Source: Mesorhizobium sp. PAMC28654
GTDB taxonomy: Bacteria > Pseudomonadota > Alphaproteobacteria > Rhizobiales > Rhizobiaceae
Assembly: GCF_020616515.1 (NCBI RefSeq)
Contig: NZ_CP085135.1
Span: 3,534,001-3,598,000 of the forward strand
Length of the DNA stretch: 64,000 bases
Direction of reading: 5' to 3'
This document shows, in pieces, positions 1-8,814 of the stretch. Every line of letters begins with the position of its first letter. Positions within the stretch are counted from its first letter, which is position 1. Below the pieces are notes generated by a model. The model saw only the letters and a list, made by a program, of their open reading frames with translations. It was not told the DNA's origin and searched no databases. The position numbers and the translations under genes were made by a program.

Positions 1-1
1 C

Positions 2-247
2 TCTATCGGCAGCGGCTGGGAACTGACGGTCATCGCCGGTGTCGTGGTCGGCGGCGTCAGCCTGTTCGGCGGCGCCGGCACGGTTGCAGGCGGCGTCGTC
101 GGCATCCTGATGCTGAAGGTGGTGCAGAGCGGCCTCGTTGTCATCGGCGTCAACTCCAACTGGCAGCAGATCGCGGTCGGCGTGATCATGGTCCTGGCCG
201 TCGGCCTGGACATCCTGCGTCGCCGTTACTTCATCGCTGGCGCTTGA
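2..247 (+). CDS. Sugar ABC transporter permease, C-terminal end (partial)
   Basis: Only the last 81 residues lie in the window; the frame is open from base 2. The segment has glycine-rich hydrophobic stretches (VVVGGVSLFGGAGTVAGGVVG) and ends in a short basic tail after a last membrane helix. This matches the C terminus of ribose/xylose-type (RbsC family) inner-membrane permeases, where the GG.SLFGG.G signature precedes the last helices. It is followed 87 bases later by a periplasmic sugar-binding protein and then an ATPase, the usual parts of one importer. The family call is solid; the substrate cannot be told. Confidence 0.85.
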   Translation, partial: SIGSGWELTVIAGVVVGGVSLFGGAGTVAGGVVGILMLKVVQSGLVVIGVNSNWQQIAVGVIMVLAVGLDILRRRYFIAGA

Positions 248-334
248 GCGGACCGGGAGGAAACAAGGCGTTCGGGCTGCCACTACGGCAGATTTTGCGC
301 CGGCAAAAAGTCGGCGAACCAAGGGAGGTAGGAT

Positions 335-1309
335 ATGAAGATCGATCTGAAAAAAGGACTGATCCGTGCCGCGTTCGCGGCAGCGGTCGTTGCTACGTCG
401 CTTGGCTCGGCGAGCCTTGCCCGGGCTGCTGACATCCACCTGCTCTGGGTGCAGGCGATGAAGGATCACCCCGTGCACCGGCTGATGCAGGCAGGCTTCC
501 TCAACAAGTGCAAGGAGCTCGGCTACACCTGTGAGGTTGTCGGCGACCCGAGTGCCACCAACTGGGATATTCCGGCGACGCTGCCGCTTGCCGAAGCCGC
601 ACTTGCCCGCACCAAATATGACGCCATCGGTGTCTATGGGGTGGATCCGGCGATCTATTCCTACATCACCAAGCTTGCCAAGGAGGGCTTTCCGATCGTC
701 ACCTGGCATGTGCTGCCGCCGGAAGGCACGGTCAACGGCCTGAAGGCCGCGACGGGCGAGGACATCGCCGAGGTCGGCGCCAATGCGGCCATCGCCATTG
801 GCGACAAGCTTGGCGGCAAGGGCACCGTGGCACTGACGCAAGGCGCCTCCAACGATACCGAAAACGCCATGTCCGATGCCTTCCGCAAGACCATCGCGGC
901 GAAGTATCCAGGCATCAAGGTGCTCGACACGCAGATGGAAGGCTTCGAACCGTCGGCGGCGGAAGCCAAGGCGGTGGCGATCCTGCAGGGCAATCCCGAC
1001 GTGACCGCCGCATTCGGCACCACTGGCAACAGTATCCAGACCTGGTCGGGCGCGGCCCGCAAATCCGGACGCGACGTCGTCATCATCGGCATGGATTACA
1101 TCAGGCAGAATCTCGACCTGGTGAAATCGGGCGCCGCCTACGGCATCGTCGCGCAGCCGCTGTATGAAGAGAGCGCCAAGGTCGCCGAGCTGCTCGGCGA
1201 CCTTGCCCAGGGCAAGACCGTTCCCTACAGCAATCCGCTGCCGGCCAAGGTGATCACCGCCGCCGATCTCGCTCCCTACTACAAGATGCTGGACAGCGCC
1301 GGCCAGTAA
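335..1309 (+). CDS. Ribose-type periplasmic sugar-binding protein
   Basis: A 324-residue protein with a basic start, a hydrophobic core and an A-x-A-like cleavage site near residue 31 (signal peptide). The mature part has the two-lobe Peripla_BP_4 layout: an early VQAMKDHPVHRLMQAGF segment, a YDAIGVYGVDPAIY hinge-side strand, and late IIGMDYIRQNLDLVKSGAAYGIVAQP. It should capture a sugar or polyol in the periplasm and pass it to the permease ending at 247. An AGGGAGGT ribosome site seven bases before the ATG fixes the start. A strong hairpin follows the stop, as is common when the binding protein is made in excess. The substrate is not deducible. Confidence 0.88.
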   Translation: MKIDLKKGLIRAAFAAAVVATSLGSASLARAADIHLLWVQAMKDHPVHRLMQAGFLNKCKELGYTCEVVGDPSATNWDIPATLPLAEAALARTKYDAIGVYGVDPAIYSYITKLAKEGFPIVTWHVLPPEGTVNGLKAATGEDIAEVGANAAIAIGDKLGGKGTVALTQGASNDTENAMSDAFRKTIAAKYPGIKVLDTQMEGFEPSAAEAKAVAILQGNPDVTAAFGTTGNSIQTWSGAARKSGRDVVIIGMDYIRQNLDLVKSGAAYGIVAQPLYEESAKVAELLGDLAQGKTVPYSNPLPAKVITAADLAPYYKMLDSAGQ

Positions 1310-1317
1310 CGCCTGCC

Positions 1318-1344
1318 GCCGGGTCCGCGTCTTGCGGATCCGGC
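1318..1344 (+). terminator. Intercistronic hairpin after the binding-protein gene
   Basis: GCCGGGTCCGC and GCGGATCCGGC can pair over 11 positions (one G-U) around a 5-base loop. It lies between the binding-protein stop (1309) and the ATPase start (1364). There is no U-tract, so it more likely stabilises the upstream mRNA or lowers read-through than acts as a full terminator. Confidence 0.55.
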
Positions 1345-1363
1345 ATCTTCCGAGAGGATCGTC

Positions 1364-2925
1364 GTGTCCGAAACCACCCAAGAACCGCTGTTTTCGGCCA
1401 CCGGAATCGCCAAGAATTTCGGCGGCGTGCAAGCGCTGCGCGGGGTGGATTTCGAGGTGATCCCCGGCGAAATCCATGCTTTGCTCGGCCAGAACGGCGC
1501 AGGCAAGTCCACTCTGGTCAAGATCCTCAACGGCGTGCATCCGGCCGGCTCCTACACCGGCACCGTCAAGCTTGACGGCCAGCCCGTCAGTTTCGCCTCG
1601 CCCGCCGATGCACGCTCGAACGGCGTCGGCTATGTGCCGCAGGAAATCGAGGTACTCGAACAGCTTTCGGTGGCCGAGAACGTCTTTGCCGGTCGCACGG
1701 GGCTGGGCGACGGCATGTTTGTCCACCAAAGGAAGCTGCAACAGCGTGCCGGCGAAATCTTTGCTGACCTCGGCATCGGCATCAATCCCAAGGCCTATGT
1801 CGCGTCGCTGACCTCGGCGCAGCGCCATCTGGTAATGATCGCCCGCGCCATCGTGCTGCGGCCACGCGTGCTGATGCTGGATGAACCGACCGCTTCGCTC
1901 TCCGGCATCGAAGTCGACGCGCTGTTCAGCGTGCTGCGCCGCCTTAAGGCGCAAGGTGTGGCGATGATCTACATTACGCACCGCTTGCCCGAAGTTCTCG
2001 CGATTTGCGACCGCGCCACCGTGCTGCGCGACGGGCAGGTGGCGGTGCGGATCGCCCGTGAGGACTTTGACCCCGAAACATTCATCTTCTCGATGTCGGG
2101 CCAAAGGCTGCAGCGGCTGTTTCCCGAGCACGCGGCGCCCGTTGGAACGCCGATCGCACTGGAGGTTCGCCATCTCACCGTCGCCGGCCACAGCGGCGCT
2201 ATTCACGGCGCGAAGGACATCAACCTCTCCGTCGCAGCCGGCGAAATCGTCGGGCTGGCGGGGCTGCTTGGTCCGGCCGCAGCGAGATATTGCACGGCAT
2301 CTACGGCCGCGTACCGGCCGAGGGCGAAATCCGCGTCGCCGGCGAGCCTATCTCGATCAGATCGCCAAGCGACGCCCGTGTCGCCGGCATCGCGCTGTTG
2401 ACCGAGGATCGCAAGCGCGACGGGCTGCTGTTCAATCTGCCGGTGGGCGCCAACATCACCATCGGCAACCTCGGCCCCTTGTCGCGGCACGGCATGATCA
2501 GCGGCGGGCTCGAACGCACTTCCATCCTGGGCGCCATGCGCGCGCTCAACGTGAAGGCCTCGTCGCCGCAGGCTTCGGTCACCCATCTGTCGGGCGGCAA
2601 CCAGCAGAAGCTGCTGTTTGCCCGCGTGCTGATGCGAGCGCCGAAAGTGCTGCTGCTCGATGAGCCGACCAAGGGCGTCGACGCGGCAACCCGGCACGAG
2701 ATCTACCGGCTGGTGGTCGAGTTGGCGGAAAAAGGCGTGGGCCTGCTCATCGTCGCCTCCGAGCTCGAGGAATTGATCGGCCTTTGCGACCGCTGCATTG
2801 TCGTCGCCGACGGCCGCATAGTCGACGAATTCGGCCGAGGCGAAGGCGGCGAGGATCGCGTGCTGCGCTCGGTGACGGCAGCGCAAGCCGAACGCCACGC
2901 GATGGCTTCACGGGTTTCATCATGA
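1364..2925 (+). pseudogene. Sugar ABC transporter ATPase (RbsA type), split by a -1 frameshift
   Basis: Two overlapping reading frames together make one double-ATPase protein of about 520 residues, the normal RbsA/MglA length. The first frame (1364-2401) holds Walker A GQNGAGKSTL, Walker B VLMLDEPTASL and a weak first signature (LTSAQRHLV). The second (2290-2925) holds the second signature LSGGNQQK and Walker B VLLLDEPTKGVD. Around 2270-2276 the text reads GLLG then PAAARY; adding one base after the GGT codon restores GLLGSGRSEILHGIYG, the conserved start of the second half. So a single base (probably T or C) is missing: either an inactivating mutation or a sequencing error. If real, importer function is lost unless the ATPase encoded at 7149-8690 substitutes. 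Confidence 0.85.
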
Positions 2926-3683
2926 TGTTTGCCGGCAAACGCGTTTTCGTCACCGGCGCGTCGACCGGCATCGGCCGGGCGACGGCCGAGTATCTTGTCG
3001 CTGAGGGCGCGCATGTCTTCGGCGCTGGGCTGGATGGCGAGGAAGGCGCGGCCCTTGCTGGCGGATATGCTGAAGGCCAATTGATCTTCCGCGACAGCGA
3101 TCTCACCCGTGAAGCCGAGGTCCAGGCCGCCGTAGTGGCGGCGACGGAGGCCTTCGGCGGCCTCGATGCGGTCGTCAACTGTGCCGGCATCTATCCGACC
3201 GGCAAGCGGCTTGAAGAGCTTTCCGACGAGGACTGGGACCGGACCATCGCCGTCAACCTGACAGCCATTTTCCGCGTTTGCCGGGCAACCTTGCCGCTGC
3301 TGCGCAAGGCAGGCGGCGGCTCGATCGTCAACATTGCCTCCGTGCATGCCGATGCAACGGTGCCCGGCGTGCCGGCCTATGCCGCGACGAAGGCGGCGGT
3401 CGTCGGATTGTCGCGGCAGATGGCGCTCGACTACGCCGTCGATCGCATCCGCGTCAACGCCGTGCTCGTCGGTTCCGTCGCCACCCGGATGACGCTGGGC
3501 GGGTTGGAGGCGGCCGGCGGCGCGGAAGCGCTGGGCCTGTCCTTCGAGCCCAACCGGATCGCCCGCATCGCCAACCCCTCGGAGATCGCCACGGCAATAG
3601 GCTTCCTGATTTCCGACGCCGCATCCTTCGTCACCGGCAGCGCGATGCAGGTGGATGGTGGCCTGCTGGCCCGGCTGCTTTAG
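2922..3683 (+). CDS. Short-chain dehydrogenase/reductase
   Basis: A 253-residue classical SDR. The cofactor motif TGASTGIG is at residues 11-18, the NCAG strand near 86-89, catalytic Ser140, and an intact YxxxK as Tyr153-Lys157. The C-terminal QVDGG motif is present. The likely reaction is NAD(P)-dependent oxidation of a sugar, polyol or sugar lactone in the cytoplasm, because it is the last gene of the sugar-uptake operon. The ATG at 2922 overlaps the ATPase stop (ATGA), a sign of translational coupling; a second ATG at 2925 is possible. A longer upstream extension in this frame is shadow coding of the ATPase gene and is not used. Confidence 0.88.
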   Translation: MMFAGKRVFVTGASTGIGRATAEYLVAEGAHVFGAGLDGEEGAALAGGYAEGQLIFRDSDLTREAEVQAAVVAATEAFGGLDAVVNCAGIYPTGKRLEELSDEDWDRTIAVNLTAIFRVCRATLPLLRKAGGGSIVNIASVHADATVPGVPAYAATKAAVVGLSRQMALDYAVDRIRVNAVLVGSVATRMTLGGLEAAGGAEALGLSFEPNRIARIANPSEIATAIGFLISDAASFVTGSAMQVDGGLLARLL

Positions 3684-3756
3684 GGTATGCCGATATTCAT
3701 GTGAGGCCGGCCTGACCTGAATAACCCCGTGAGTTTCGGAAAAGCGTCCCTCGGAT

Positions 3757-4656
3757 TCACTCCCCAAGCGCAAAGGGCAGGAATGAGACCGTGCCGGCAG
3801 CATTCTCGCCCGGCGCAAGCACGATCGCGCCCTCGTCCGAATCAGCCCATCTGCCCCGGTTGAAAGCACCCGAGGCATTGGTTTGCGGCTCGACACAGAA
3901 ATACGGTTTTGTGGGATCGGCATAAAGCATGAGGTGCTTGAAGACGGGATCGGCCTTGATCCGCAACCCGGCGCCGCGCGACGGGAAGCGAAGGGTCGCC
4001 TCGCCGCCCCAACCGCCATAATCATTGTTGCGCCAGCCGCCCGGCAAGGGCCGGGCCTCGGCAAAGTCGAGTTCAGGTGGGAGGGTGATCGGATCGCCTG
4101 AAACACCACCCGGCTCTTCGAGGTAGAAGCGCCTGGCCTCGAATTGCAACGTCACGTCCGGGTCGCGATCGAACCACGGATGCAGGCCGAAGCCGAACGG
4201 CATGGAAACCGGCCCGGAGTTGGTCAGCGTCATGGTCACGCTGAGGCCCTCTTGGGAGGCCGTGAAAGCCTGCGTCGCGCGGTAGGAATAGGGCTCAGTT
4301 CTGGCTGTGACGTCCAGCGACAGTGTCGCGTTGCCGGCTCCGGCCTCGGTGACAGTCCAGGCGTGCTGCCAGCCGCTGCCATGGACGTTGAATATTTCCG
4401 GCGGATTGTTGGGCAGGACCCGCCAGCGTTCCGCCGCGAAGTCGAAGGTGTTTCCAGCGATACGGTTGGCGTATGGCATCATCGGGAACATCGCGACGCC
4501 AAGCACGTTGCCCGCTTCTCGATCATGATCCGAAAGCCGGCGCATGAGATCGATGCCGCACCAGCGCAGCGAACTCACGCTGCCGCCGATTTGCGGCACC
4601 AGCTCGACTTCGAGCGCTCCGGCTTTGAGCATCAACGGTTCAGAAATTACGCCCAT
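3757..4656 (-). CDS. Aldose 1-epimerase (mutarotase)-like protein
   Basis: About 299 residues from the chosen ATG at 4656. It carries the galactose-mutarotase fold signatures: PYANRIAGNTF, the first catalytic histidine in FNVHGSGW, the second in FGFGLHPWFDRD, and the catalytic glutamate in CVEPQTNASGAF. It should interconvert the anomers of an imported sugar (or a related hexose-6-phosphate). It is the last gene of the - strand sugar operon and overlaps the end of the degenerate SDR by 17 bases. Starts at 4683 or 4632 are also possible, since no strong ribosome site is seen. The exact sugar is unknown. Confidence 0.85.
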   Translation of the reverse strand: MGVISEPLMLKAGALEVELVPQIGGSVSSLRWCGIDLMRRLSDHDREAGNVLGVAMFPMMPYANRIAGNTFDFAAERWRVLPNNPPEIFNVHGSGWQHAWTVTEAGAGNATLSLDVTARTEPYSYRATQAFTASQEGLSVTMTLTNSGPVSMPFGFGLHPWFDRDPDVTLQFEARRFYLEEPGGVSGDPITLPPELDFAEARPLPGGWRNNDYGGWGGEATLRFPSRGAGLRIKADPVFKHLMLYADPTKPYFCVEPQTNASGAFNRGRWADSDEGAIVLAPGENAAGTVSFLPFALGE

Positions 4657-5236
4657 AGCCTGCCATCCATCCGCCATCGACACCCAGCATCTGGCCGGTC
4701 GTGTAGGTGTTCAGTGGATCGCAGAAGAACAGCACGGCCGCAACGGCTTCCTCGATGCTGCCCGCGCGGCCGACAGGCGTGTGGCTGAGCATCGCCTTGT
4801 CACCGGAGACCATGGTCTCATCCTCGACCGCGCCGACGCCGACGGCATTGACCAGGACCTTGGGGCCGAATTCCATGGCGAGCGTGCGCATGCCGGCGAG
4901 GATCGATGCGTTCTCCATGGAAAAGCGTGGATGGCGACGCATCGGCATGCCGGCGGCGGCCGAGAGCAGGAAGATGATCCGGCCGCTGCCGCGCTCGGTC
5001 ATGGCAACAGCAGCCTTGCGTGCGACCGCATACAAGGTGCCGGGTTTTTCCGCCGTCACTCCTGGGCGCAATGGGCACGATATCAGCAGAATGTCGGCAA
5101 GCCGCGCCTGCGACCCTTCGACAAGGCGGCCATCATTGGCGCGAAAGGCGGCGAGTGCCGCCTCGACAACCGGATTGCTCGCGCCTTCCAGGGCGATTGC
5201 AGCGCCAGCGAGATCGATTTCCATGTCAGCGCTCAC
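4640..5236 (-). CDS. Degenerate SDR-family protein lacking cofactor and catalytic motifs
   Basis: A 198-residue protein, about 50 residues shorter than a normal SDR. The C-terminal half is clearly SDR (RTLAMEFGPKVLVNAVGVGAV, then GQMLGVDGGW), but the N-terminal TGxxxGIG nucleotide loop is absent. Where classical SDRs have YxxxK this protein has Phe105 and Asn109 (FSMEN); Ser92 remains. So it should not be a normal oxidoreductase. It may be a non-catalytic partner of the SDR encoded just upstream, or a decaying copy. The GTG start at 5236 overlaps that gene's stop (GTGA), and the reading frame is intact, which argues for a retained role. ATG at 5224 is an alternative start. Confidence 0.75.
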   Translation of the reverse strand: MSADMEIDLAGAAIALEGASNPVVEAALAAFRANDGRLVEGSQARLADILLISCPLRPGVTAEKPGTLYAVARKAAVAMTERGSGRIIFLLSAAAGMPMRRHPRFSMENASILAGMRTLAMEFGPKVLVNAVGVGAVEDETMVSGDKAMLSHTPVGRAGSIEEAVAAVLFFCDPLNTYTTGQMLGVDGGWMAGYGRNF

Positions 5237-6012
5237 ATCATGTATCCCGCCGTCCAGCCACCATCGACTGCCAGCACCTGGCCGTTGATATAACTGGCGG
5301 CGGGAGAGGCAAGGAACAGCACCGCCTCGGCGATCTCCTCCGGCTGGGCCGGCCGGCCGAGCGGCACATGGGCGAGGAATTCCTGCGTACGCCCGGCAAA
5401 CTTGCCGTCGTCGCCATAAAACAGTTTCGCGGTCAGCGCCGTCATCACCGAACCCGGCGCAATAGCATTGGTGAGGATGCCCTTGGCTCCGAGTTCAATT
5501 GCCATCGATCGGGTCATATGGATGATGCCGGCCTTTGCGGCGACGAACGGGCTTTGCAGGCGCATGGCGGCAAGGCCGACGACCGACGCGATGTTGACGA
5601 TGCGCCCACCCTTGCCGGCGGCAAGCATCGGCCCAAGCGCCGCACGGCTCATGATGTAAAGGCCGTCGAGGTCGATGCCGATGATGCGATCCCATTCCTC
5701 GGGCGGAAATTCGTCTATCGTGACGCGGTGCGCCAGCGTGTTGACGCCGGCATTGTTGACGAGGATGTCGAGGCGGCCGTAGCGATCCATGAGTGCCGCG
5801 ATCGCACTGTCCACCGATGCCGCATCGCGGATGTCGGCGGTACACGCCAGCGCATTGCCCAAACCGGCCGCGATCCGCGCCGCGCCTTCGCTGTCGATGT
5901 CGGCGACCACCACCGCGGCGCCATTGTCGGACAGGCGCTTGGCAATGGAACTGCCTATGGCGCCCGCAGCGCCCGTGACCAGCGCCACCTTGCCTCGCAA
6001 ATCGCAGCGCAT
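5233..6012 (-). CDS. SDR-family oxidoreductase with Phe in place of the catalytic Tyr
   Basis: 259 residues with TGAAGAIG (13-20), NNAG near 86-89, Ser143 and Lys160, and a C-terminal AVDGGW. The catalytic position reads FVAAK (codon TTC), so Tyr156 of the classical YxxxK is Phe. The gene is complete, with a GGGGGCGGG ribosome site before ATG 6012. It precedes the even more degenerate SDR with a 4-base overlap, so the two are made together. It could use an altered mechanism, act as a binding subunit, or work as a heteromer. A sugar or polyol dehydrogenase role is suggested by context only. Confidence 0.85.
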   Translation of the reverse strand: MRCDLRGKVALVTGAAGAIGSSIAKRLSDNGAAVVVADIDSEGAARIAAGLGNALACTADIRDAASVDSAIAALMDRYGRLDILVNNAGVNTLAHRVTIDEFPPEEWDRIIGIDLDGLYIMSRAALGPMLAAGKGGRIVNIASVVGLAAMRLQSPFVAAKAGIIHMTRSMAIELGAKGILTNAIAPGSVMTALTAKLFYGDDGKFAGRTQEFLAHVPLGRPAQPEEIAEAVLFLASPAASYINGQVLAVDGGWTAGYMM

Positions 6013-6046
6013 GTCCCGTCCGCCCCCGACCAGTTCGGGTTATGCT

Positions 6047-6057
6047 ATTATAATAAT
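6047..6057. promoter_or_regulatory. AT-rich palindrome upstream of the SDR operon
   Basis: ATTATAATAAT is a perfect palindrome around one base, 35 bases upstream of the SDR start and downstream of the permease stop in G+C-rich surroundings. It resembles the AT-rich palindrome near the LacI gene (10274-10291) in base content and may be an operator for the same regulator. It could also be a simple AT-rich promoter element. Confidence 0.35.
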
Positions 6058-6096
6058 CTCAACGCGCGGACAAGCAGTTGCGTGGCTGCAAGGCGG

Positions 6097-7092
6097 TTAT
6101 TCCGCCGCCGCGCCGGCGACGTTCTTGCGGGCAGCGTCGACCATCAGCCGCCTGGCCCGGAACACACCCCATTGCTGGTCGACCAGGACGCCGATGAGGA
6201 TGACGCCGCCCATCACCGCGAAATTGAGCGAGGATGGAATGCCGAGCAGGTTGACGAGGTTCTGCAGTTCCTGCAGCAGCACGGTGCCGAGGATCACGCC
6301 GATCAGCGAACCCTCGCCGCCGCGTAGCGAGAAGCCGCCGAGCACGGCGGCGGCGATGGCGTAGAGCTCGTAGAACTGGCCGTGGCTGGCCGGTGAAATC
6401 GAGCGCGTGTACATGGCGAAGTAGATCGCCGACAGCGCCGTCAGCACGCCGCAGATGACATAGGCGGCCATGACGATACGGCCGGTGCGGATGCCCGAAT
6501 ATTTCGCCGCCTCCTCATTCTTGCCGATGGCGTAGAGATAGCGGCCGAACACTGAGCGGTGCAGCACCACCCACATGACGATGGCGATGACGATCAGCGC
6601 GATAAAGCTGTTGGGCACGCCATATGACCGGCCGGCCGTCAGGAATTCGAGATCCGGAAAATTCTGGCCGAAGGCAAAGCCGGCGGTGCCATCGGCGGTG
6701 TAGAAGCGCGCGACGCCGCGATAGATCAGAAGACCGCATAGCGTGACGACGAAGGGTTGTAATTTCAGCCGCGTGATCAGCCAGCCATGCGCCAGGCCGA
6801 TGATGGCGCCGAGCACCAGGATGAGCACGAAGGCGACCGGCCATCCCATGCCACGCGTGGCTATGAAGTCGATGAACAGCGTTCCGAGCAACGCGACAAC
6901 CGAGCCGACCGACAGTTCAATGCCGCCGGTGATGATGACGAAGGCCTGGCCGATCGACAGGATGCCGAAGAGACCGATGAGGTTCGAGGTGTTGGCGAGA
7001 TTGATCGGCAAGAGGAAGCGCGGATTGATGATCGCCACGATGGCACCGACCACCAGGATCAGGATTAGCAGGCCGAGGTCTTTCTTGGTCAT
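6097..7092 (-). CDS. Ribose-type sugar ABC transporter permease
   Basis: A 331-residue hydrophobic protein of the RbsC/BPD_transp_2 family. It has the family's N-terminal NPRFLLPINLAN segment, the GGIELSVGSVVAL motif, the mid-protein GKNEEAAKYSGI cytoplasmic loop (the ATPase contact), and the AAAVLGGFSLRGGEGS signature. It forms the inner-membrane channel of the - strand sugar importer with the ATPase at 7149-8690 and the binding protein at 8860-9822. GGGGAGAAG precedes ATG 7092. It lies 85 bases before the SDR gene in the same direction, so uptake and oxidation are probably co-transcribed. Confidence 0.93.
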   Translation of the reverse strand: MTKKDLGLLILILVVGAIVAIINPRFLLPINLANTSNLIGLFGILSIGQAFVIITGGIELSVGSVVALLGTLFIDFIATRGMGWPVAFVLILVLGAIIGLAHGWLITRLKLQPFVVTLCGLLIYRGVARFYTADGTAGFAFGQNFPDLEFLTAGRSYGVPNSFIALIVIAIVMWVVLHRSVFGRYLYAIGKNEEAAKYSGIRTGRIVMAAYVICGVLTALSAIYFAMYTRSISPASHGQFYELYAIAAAVLGGFSLRGGEGSLIGVILGTVLLQELQNLVNLLGIPSSLNFAVMGGVILIGVLVDQQWGVFRARRLMVDAARKNVAGAAAE

Positions 7093-7148
7093 CGTCTTCT
7101 CCCCAATGCCTGCCCGGGCGCGCTCGCGCCAGCGCCAAACCTGCAGAA

Positions 7149-8690
7149 CTATTTCGGCTGCTTGCCCACCGCCAGCAGCAGCACGTTTTCCTGGCTGAAC
7201 CGTTCCTTGTCGAGAATGCCCGAGATCTGGCCCTCATGCATGACGGCGATGCGGTCGGAAACACCGATCACCTCTTCCATGTCGCTGGAGATCATCAGCA
7301 CGGCGACGCCGGCATCGGCGAGCGCCCGCATCAGCCCGTAGATTTCCGCCTTGGCGCCGATATCGATGCCGCGCGTCGGCTCATCGAGGATCATCACCTT
7401 GGGGTTCATGGCCAGCCATTTGCCGAGCACGACCTTCTGCTGGTTGCCTCCCGACAGTGTGCCGGTGCGGGTCTGCACCGACGGCGCCTTGATGCCGAGA
7501 TCCTTTTTCTGCTTCTCGGCGGTAGCGGCCTCCGCACTTGCGGACACCAGCGCACGCTTGGCATGCGCCGGCAGATTGGGCAGGGAAATGTTTTGCACAA
7601 TCGACAAATCGAGCAGGATGCCGGTCAGCTTGCGGTCCTCCGGCACCAGAAAGATGCCATGGGCGACGGCATCGGCCGCTGAAGCCAGCGCAAGCGGCTT
7701 GCCGTCGAGTTCAAGCGTGCCGCCAAGGCTGCCGTCGATACCAAAAAACACCCGCGCCAGCTCGGTGCGGCCGGAGCCGACAAGCCCGGCGAGGCCGAGG
7801 ATCTCGCCGTGACGGACGTCGAGGTCGACTGGCCGGCCGGGATAGGCGGGGGTACGAATGGCCTTGGCAGAGAGCGCCGTGGCGCCAGGTGCCCGCGCGG
7901 CCTCGGAGGCTTTCTCGCGCTCCTTCAGCATGCGGCCGATCATCAGCTTGACCATCTGGTCGTGGTTGATGTCGCGCTTCTGCAGCGTACCGGCCAGCAT
8001 GCCGTCGCGCAGCACGACGACGCGGTCGGCGACGCGCTCGATCTCGTGCAGGCGGTGCGAAATGAAGATGACGCTGATGCCGTCGGCCTTCAGCGCCTTG
8101 ATGACGTCGAGCAGCTTGTCGGTCTCGGCGATCGGCAGGCTCGATGTCGGCTCGTCGAGGATGACCAGCCGTGCCTTGATCGACAGCGCCTTGGCGATCT
8201 CGACCATCTGCTGCTGTGCCAGCGACAGGTCGGCGACCTGCGTATCGGCCGAGAAATTGGCGCCGACGCGCTTCAGGAGCGGCGCCACCATGGTGCGCAG
8301 TTTCGCCCGGTCGACCAGTTTGAGCGGGCCCGCACGTAGGGGCTCACGTCCGAAGAAGATGTTGGCGGCGACATCGAGATTTTCGAACAGGTTGAGTTCC
8401 TGGTGGACGAAGGCGATGCCCGAGCCGAGGCTGCCTTCGACACTCAGCCCCTTGTGGGTGGTGCCGTCGACGGTGATGGTGCCGGTATCCGGCGTGGTGA
8501 CGCCACCGAGGATTTTCATCAATGTCGATTTGCCGGCCCCGTTCTCGCCAACCAGGCCGATCACCTCGCCGGGCCTGACCTCCATGGAAAAACCGTCCAG
8601 CGCGACGACGCCCGGATAGGTCTTGCGCACGTTCTCGAGGCTGAGGAACGGGGTGGTCGCGGCAATGGATGTGTCGGTATAATTCATCAT
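7149..8690 (-). CDS. Sugar ABC transporter ATPase (RbsA/MglA type)
   Basis: About 513 residues with two nucleotide-binding halves. The first has Walker A GENGAGKSTL, signature LSLAQQQ and Walker B LVILDEPTSSL. The second has a degenerate Walker A (GLVGSGRTEL), signature LSGGNQQK and Walker B VMILDEPTRGID. This arrangement is normal in the ribose/galactose family. It powers the permease encoded 56 bases downstream. Two adjacent ATGs (8690, 8687) lie behind a CAGG site; the extra nine upstream residues look non-native. Its intact state contrasts with the frameshifted homologue at 1364-2925. Confidence 0.93.
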   Translation of the reverse strand: MMNYTDTSIAATTPFLSLENVRKTYPGVVALDGFSMEVRPGEVIGLVGENGAGKSTLMKILGGVTTPDTGTITVDGTTHKGLSVEGSLGSGIAFVHQELNLFENLDVAANIFFGREPLRAGPLKLVDRAKLRTMVAPLLKRVGANFSADTQVADLSLAQQQMVEIAKALSIKARLVILDEPTSSLPIAETDKLLDVIKALKADGISVIFISHRLHEIERVADRVVVLRDGMLAGTLQKRDINHDQMVKLMIGRMLKEREKASEAARAPGATALSAKAIRTPAYPGRPVDLDVRHGEILGLAGLVGSGRTELARVFFGIDGSLGGTLELDGKPLALASAADAVAHGIFLVPEDRKLTGILLDLSIVQNISLPNLPAHAKRALVSASAEAATAEKQKKDLGIKAPSVQTRTGTLSGGNQQKVVLGKWLAMNPKVMILDEPTRGIDIGAKAEIYGLMRALADAGVAVLMISSDMEEVIGVSDRIAVMHEGQISGILDKERFSQENVLLLAVGKQPK

Positions 8691-8719
8691 GCCTGACAGC
8701 AGTTGGCGGGCCAATCCTT

Positions 8720-8767
8720 GAGCATGATCTTTTCCGAAAACCGGTTCCCACTTTTCGGGATCATGCT
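8720..8767. repeat. Palindromic repeat with GAGCATGATC/GATCATGCT ends, copy 1
   Basis: Starts with GAGCATGATC and ends with GATCATGCT, with a CCGAAAA...TTTTCGG inner pairing, so the unit can fold on itself. A second copy with the same ends is at 35060-35121. Such short dispersed palindromes are common in rhizobial intergenic regions. Here it lies between the binding-protein and ATPase genes of one operon. Confidence 0.7.
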
Positions 8768-8814
8768 GTGGCCTTAGGCAGATTGACGATCCCGACCGGG
8801 TTCGTCAATGCGAG

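Noticed and set aside
3684..3756. A terminator between the convergent SDR and epimerase genes
   Set aside because: Only the short AGGCCGGCCT palindrome is present; no stable stem of useful length was found.
2703..4109. A 468-residue - strand ORF across the ATPase end and SDR gene
   Set aside because: It crosses two real + strand genes and part of the epimerase gene and shows no protein family character.
5020..6327. A 435-residue + strand ORF opposite the SDR pair
   Set aside because: Low-complexity basic composition and full overlap with two SDR frames that have clear motifs.
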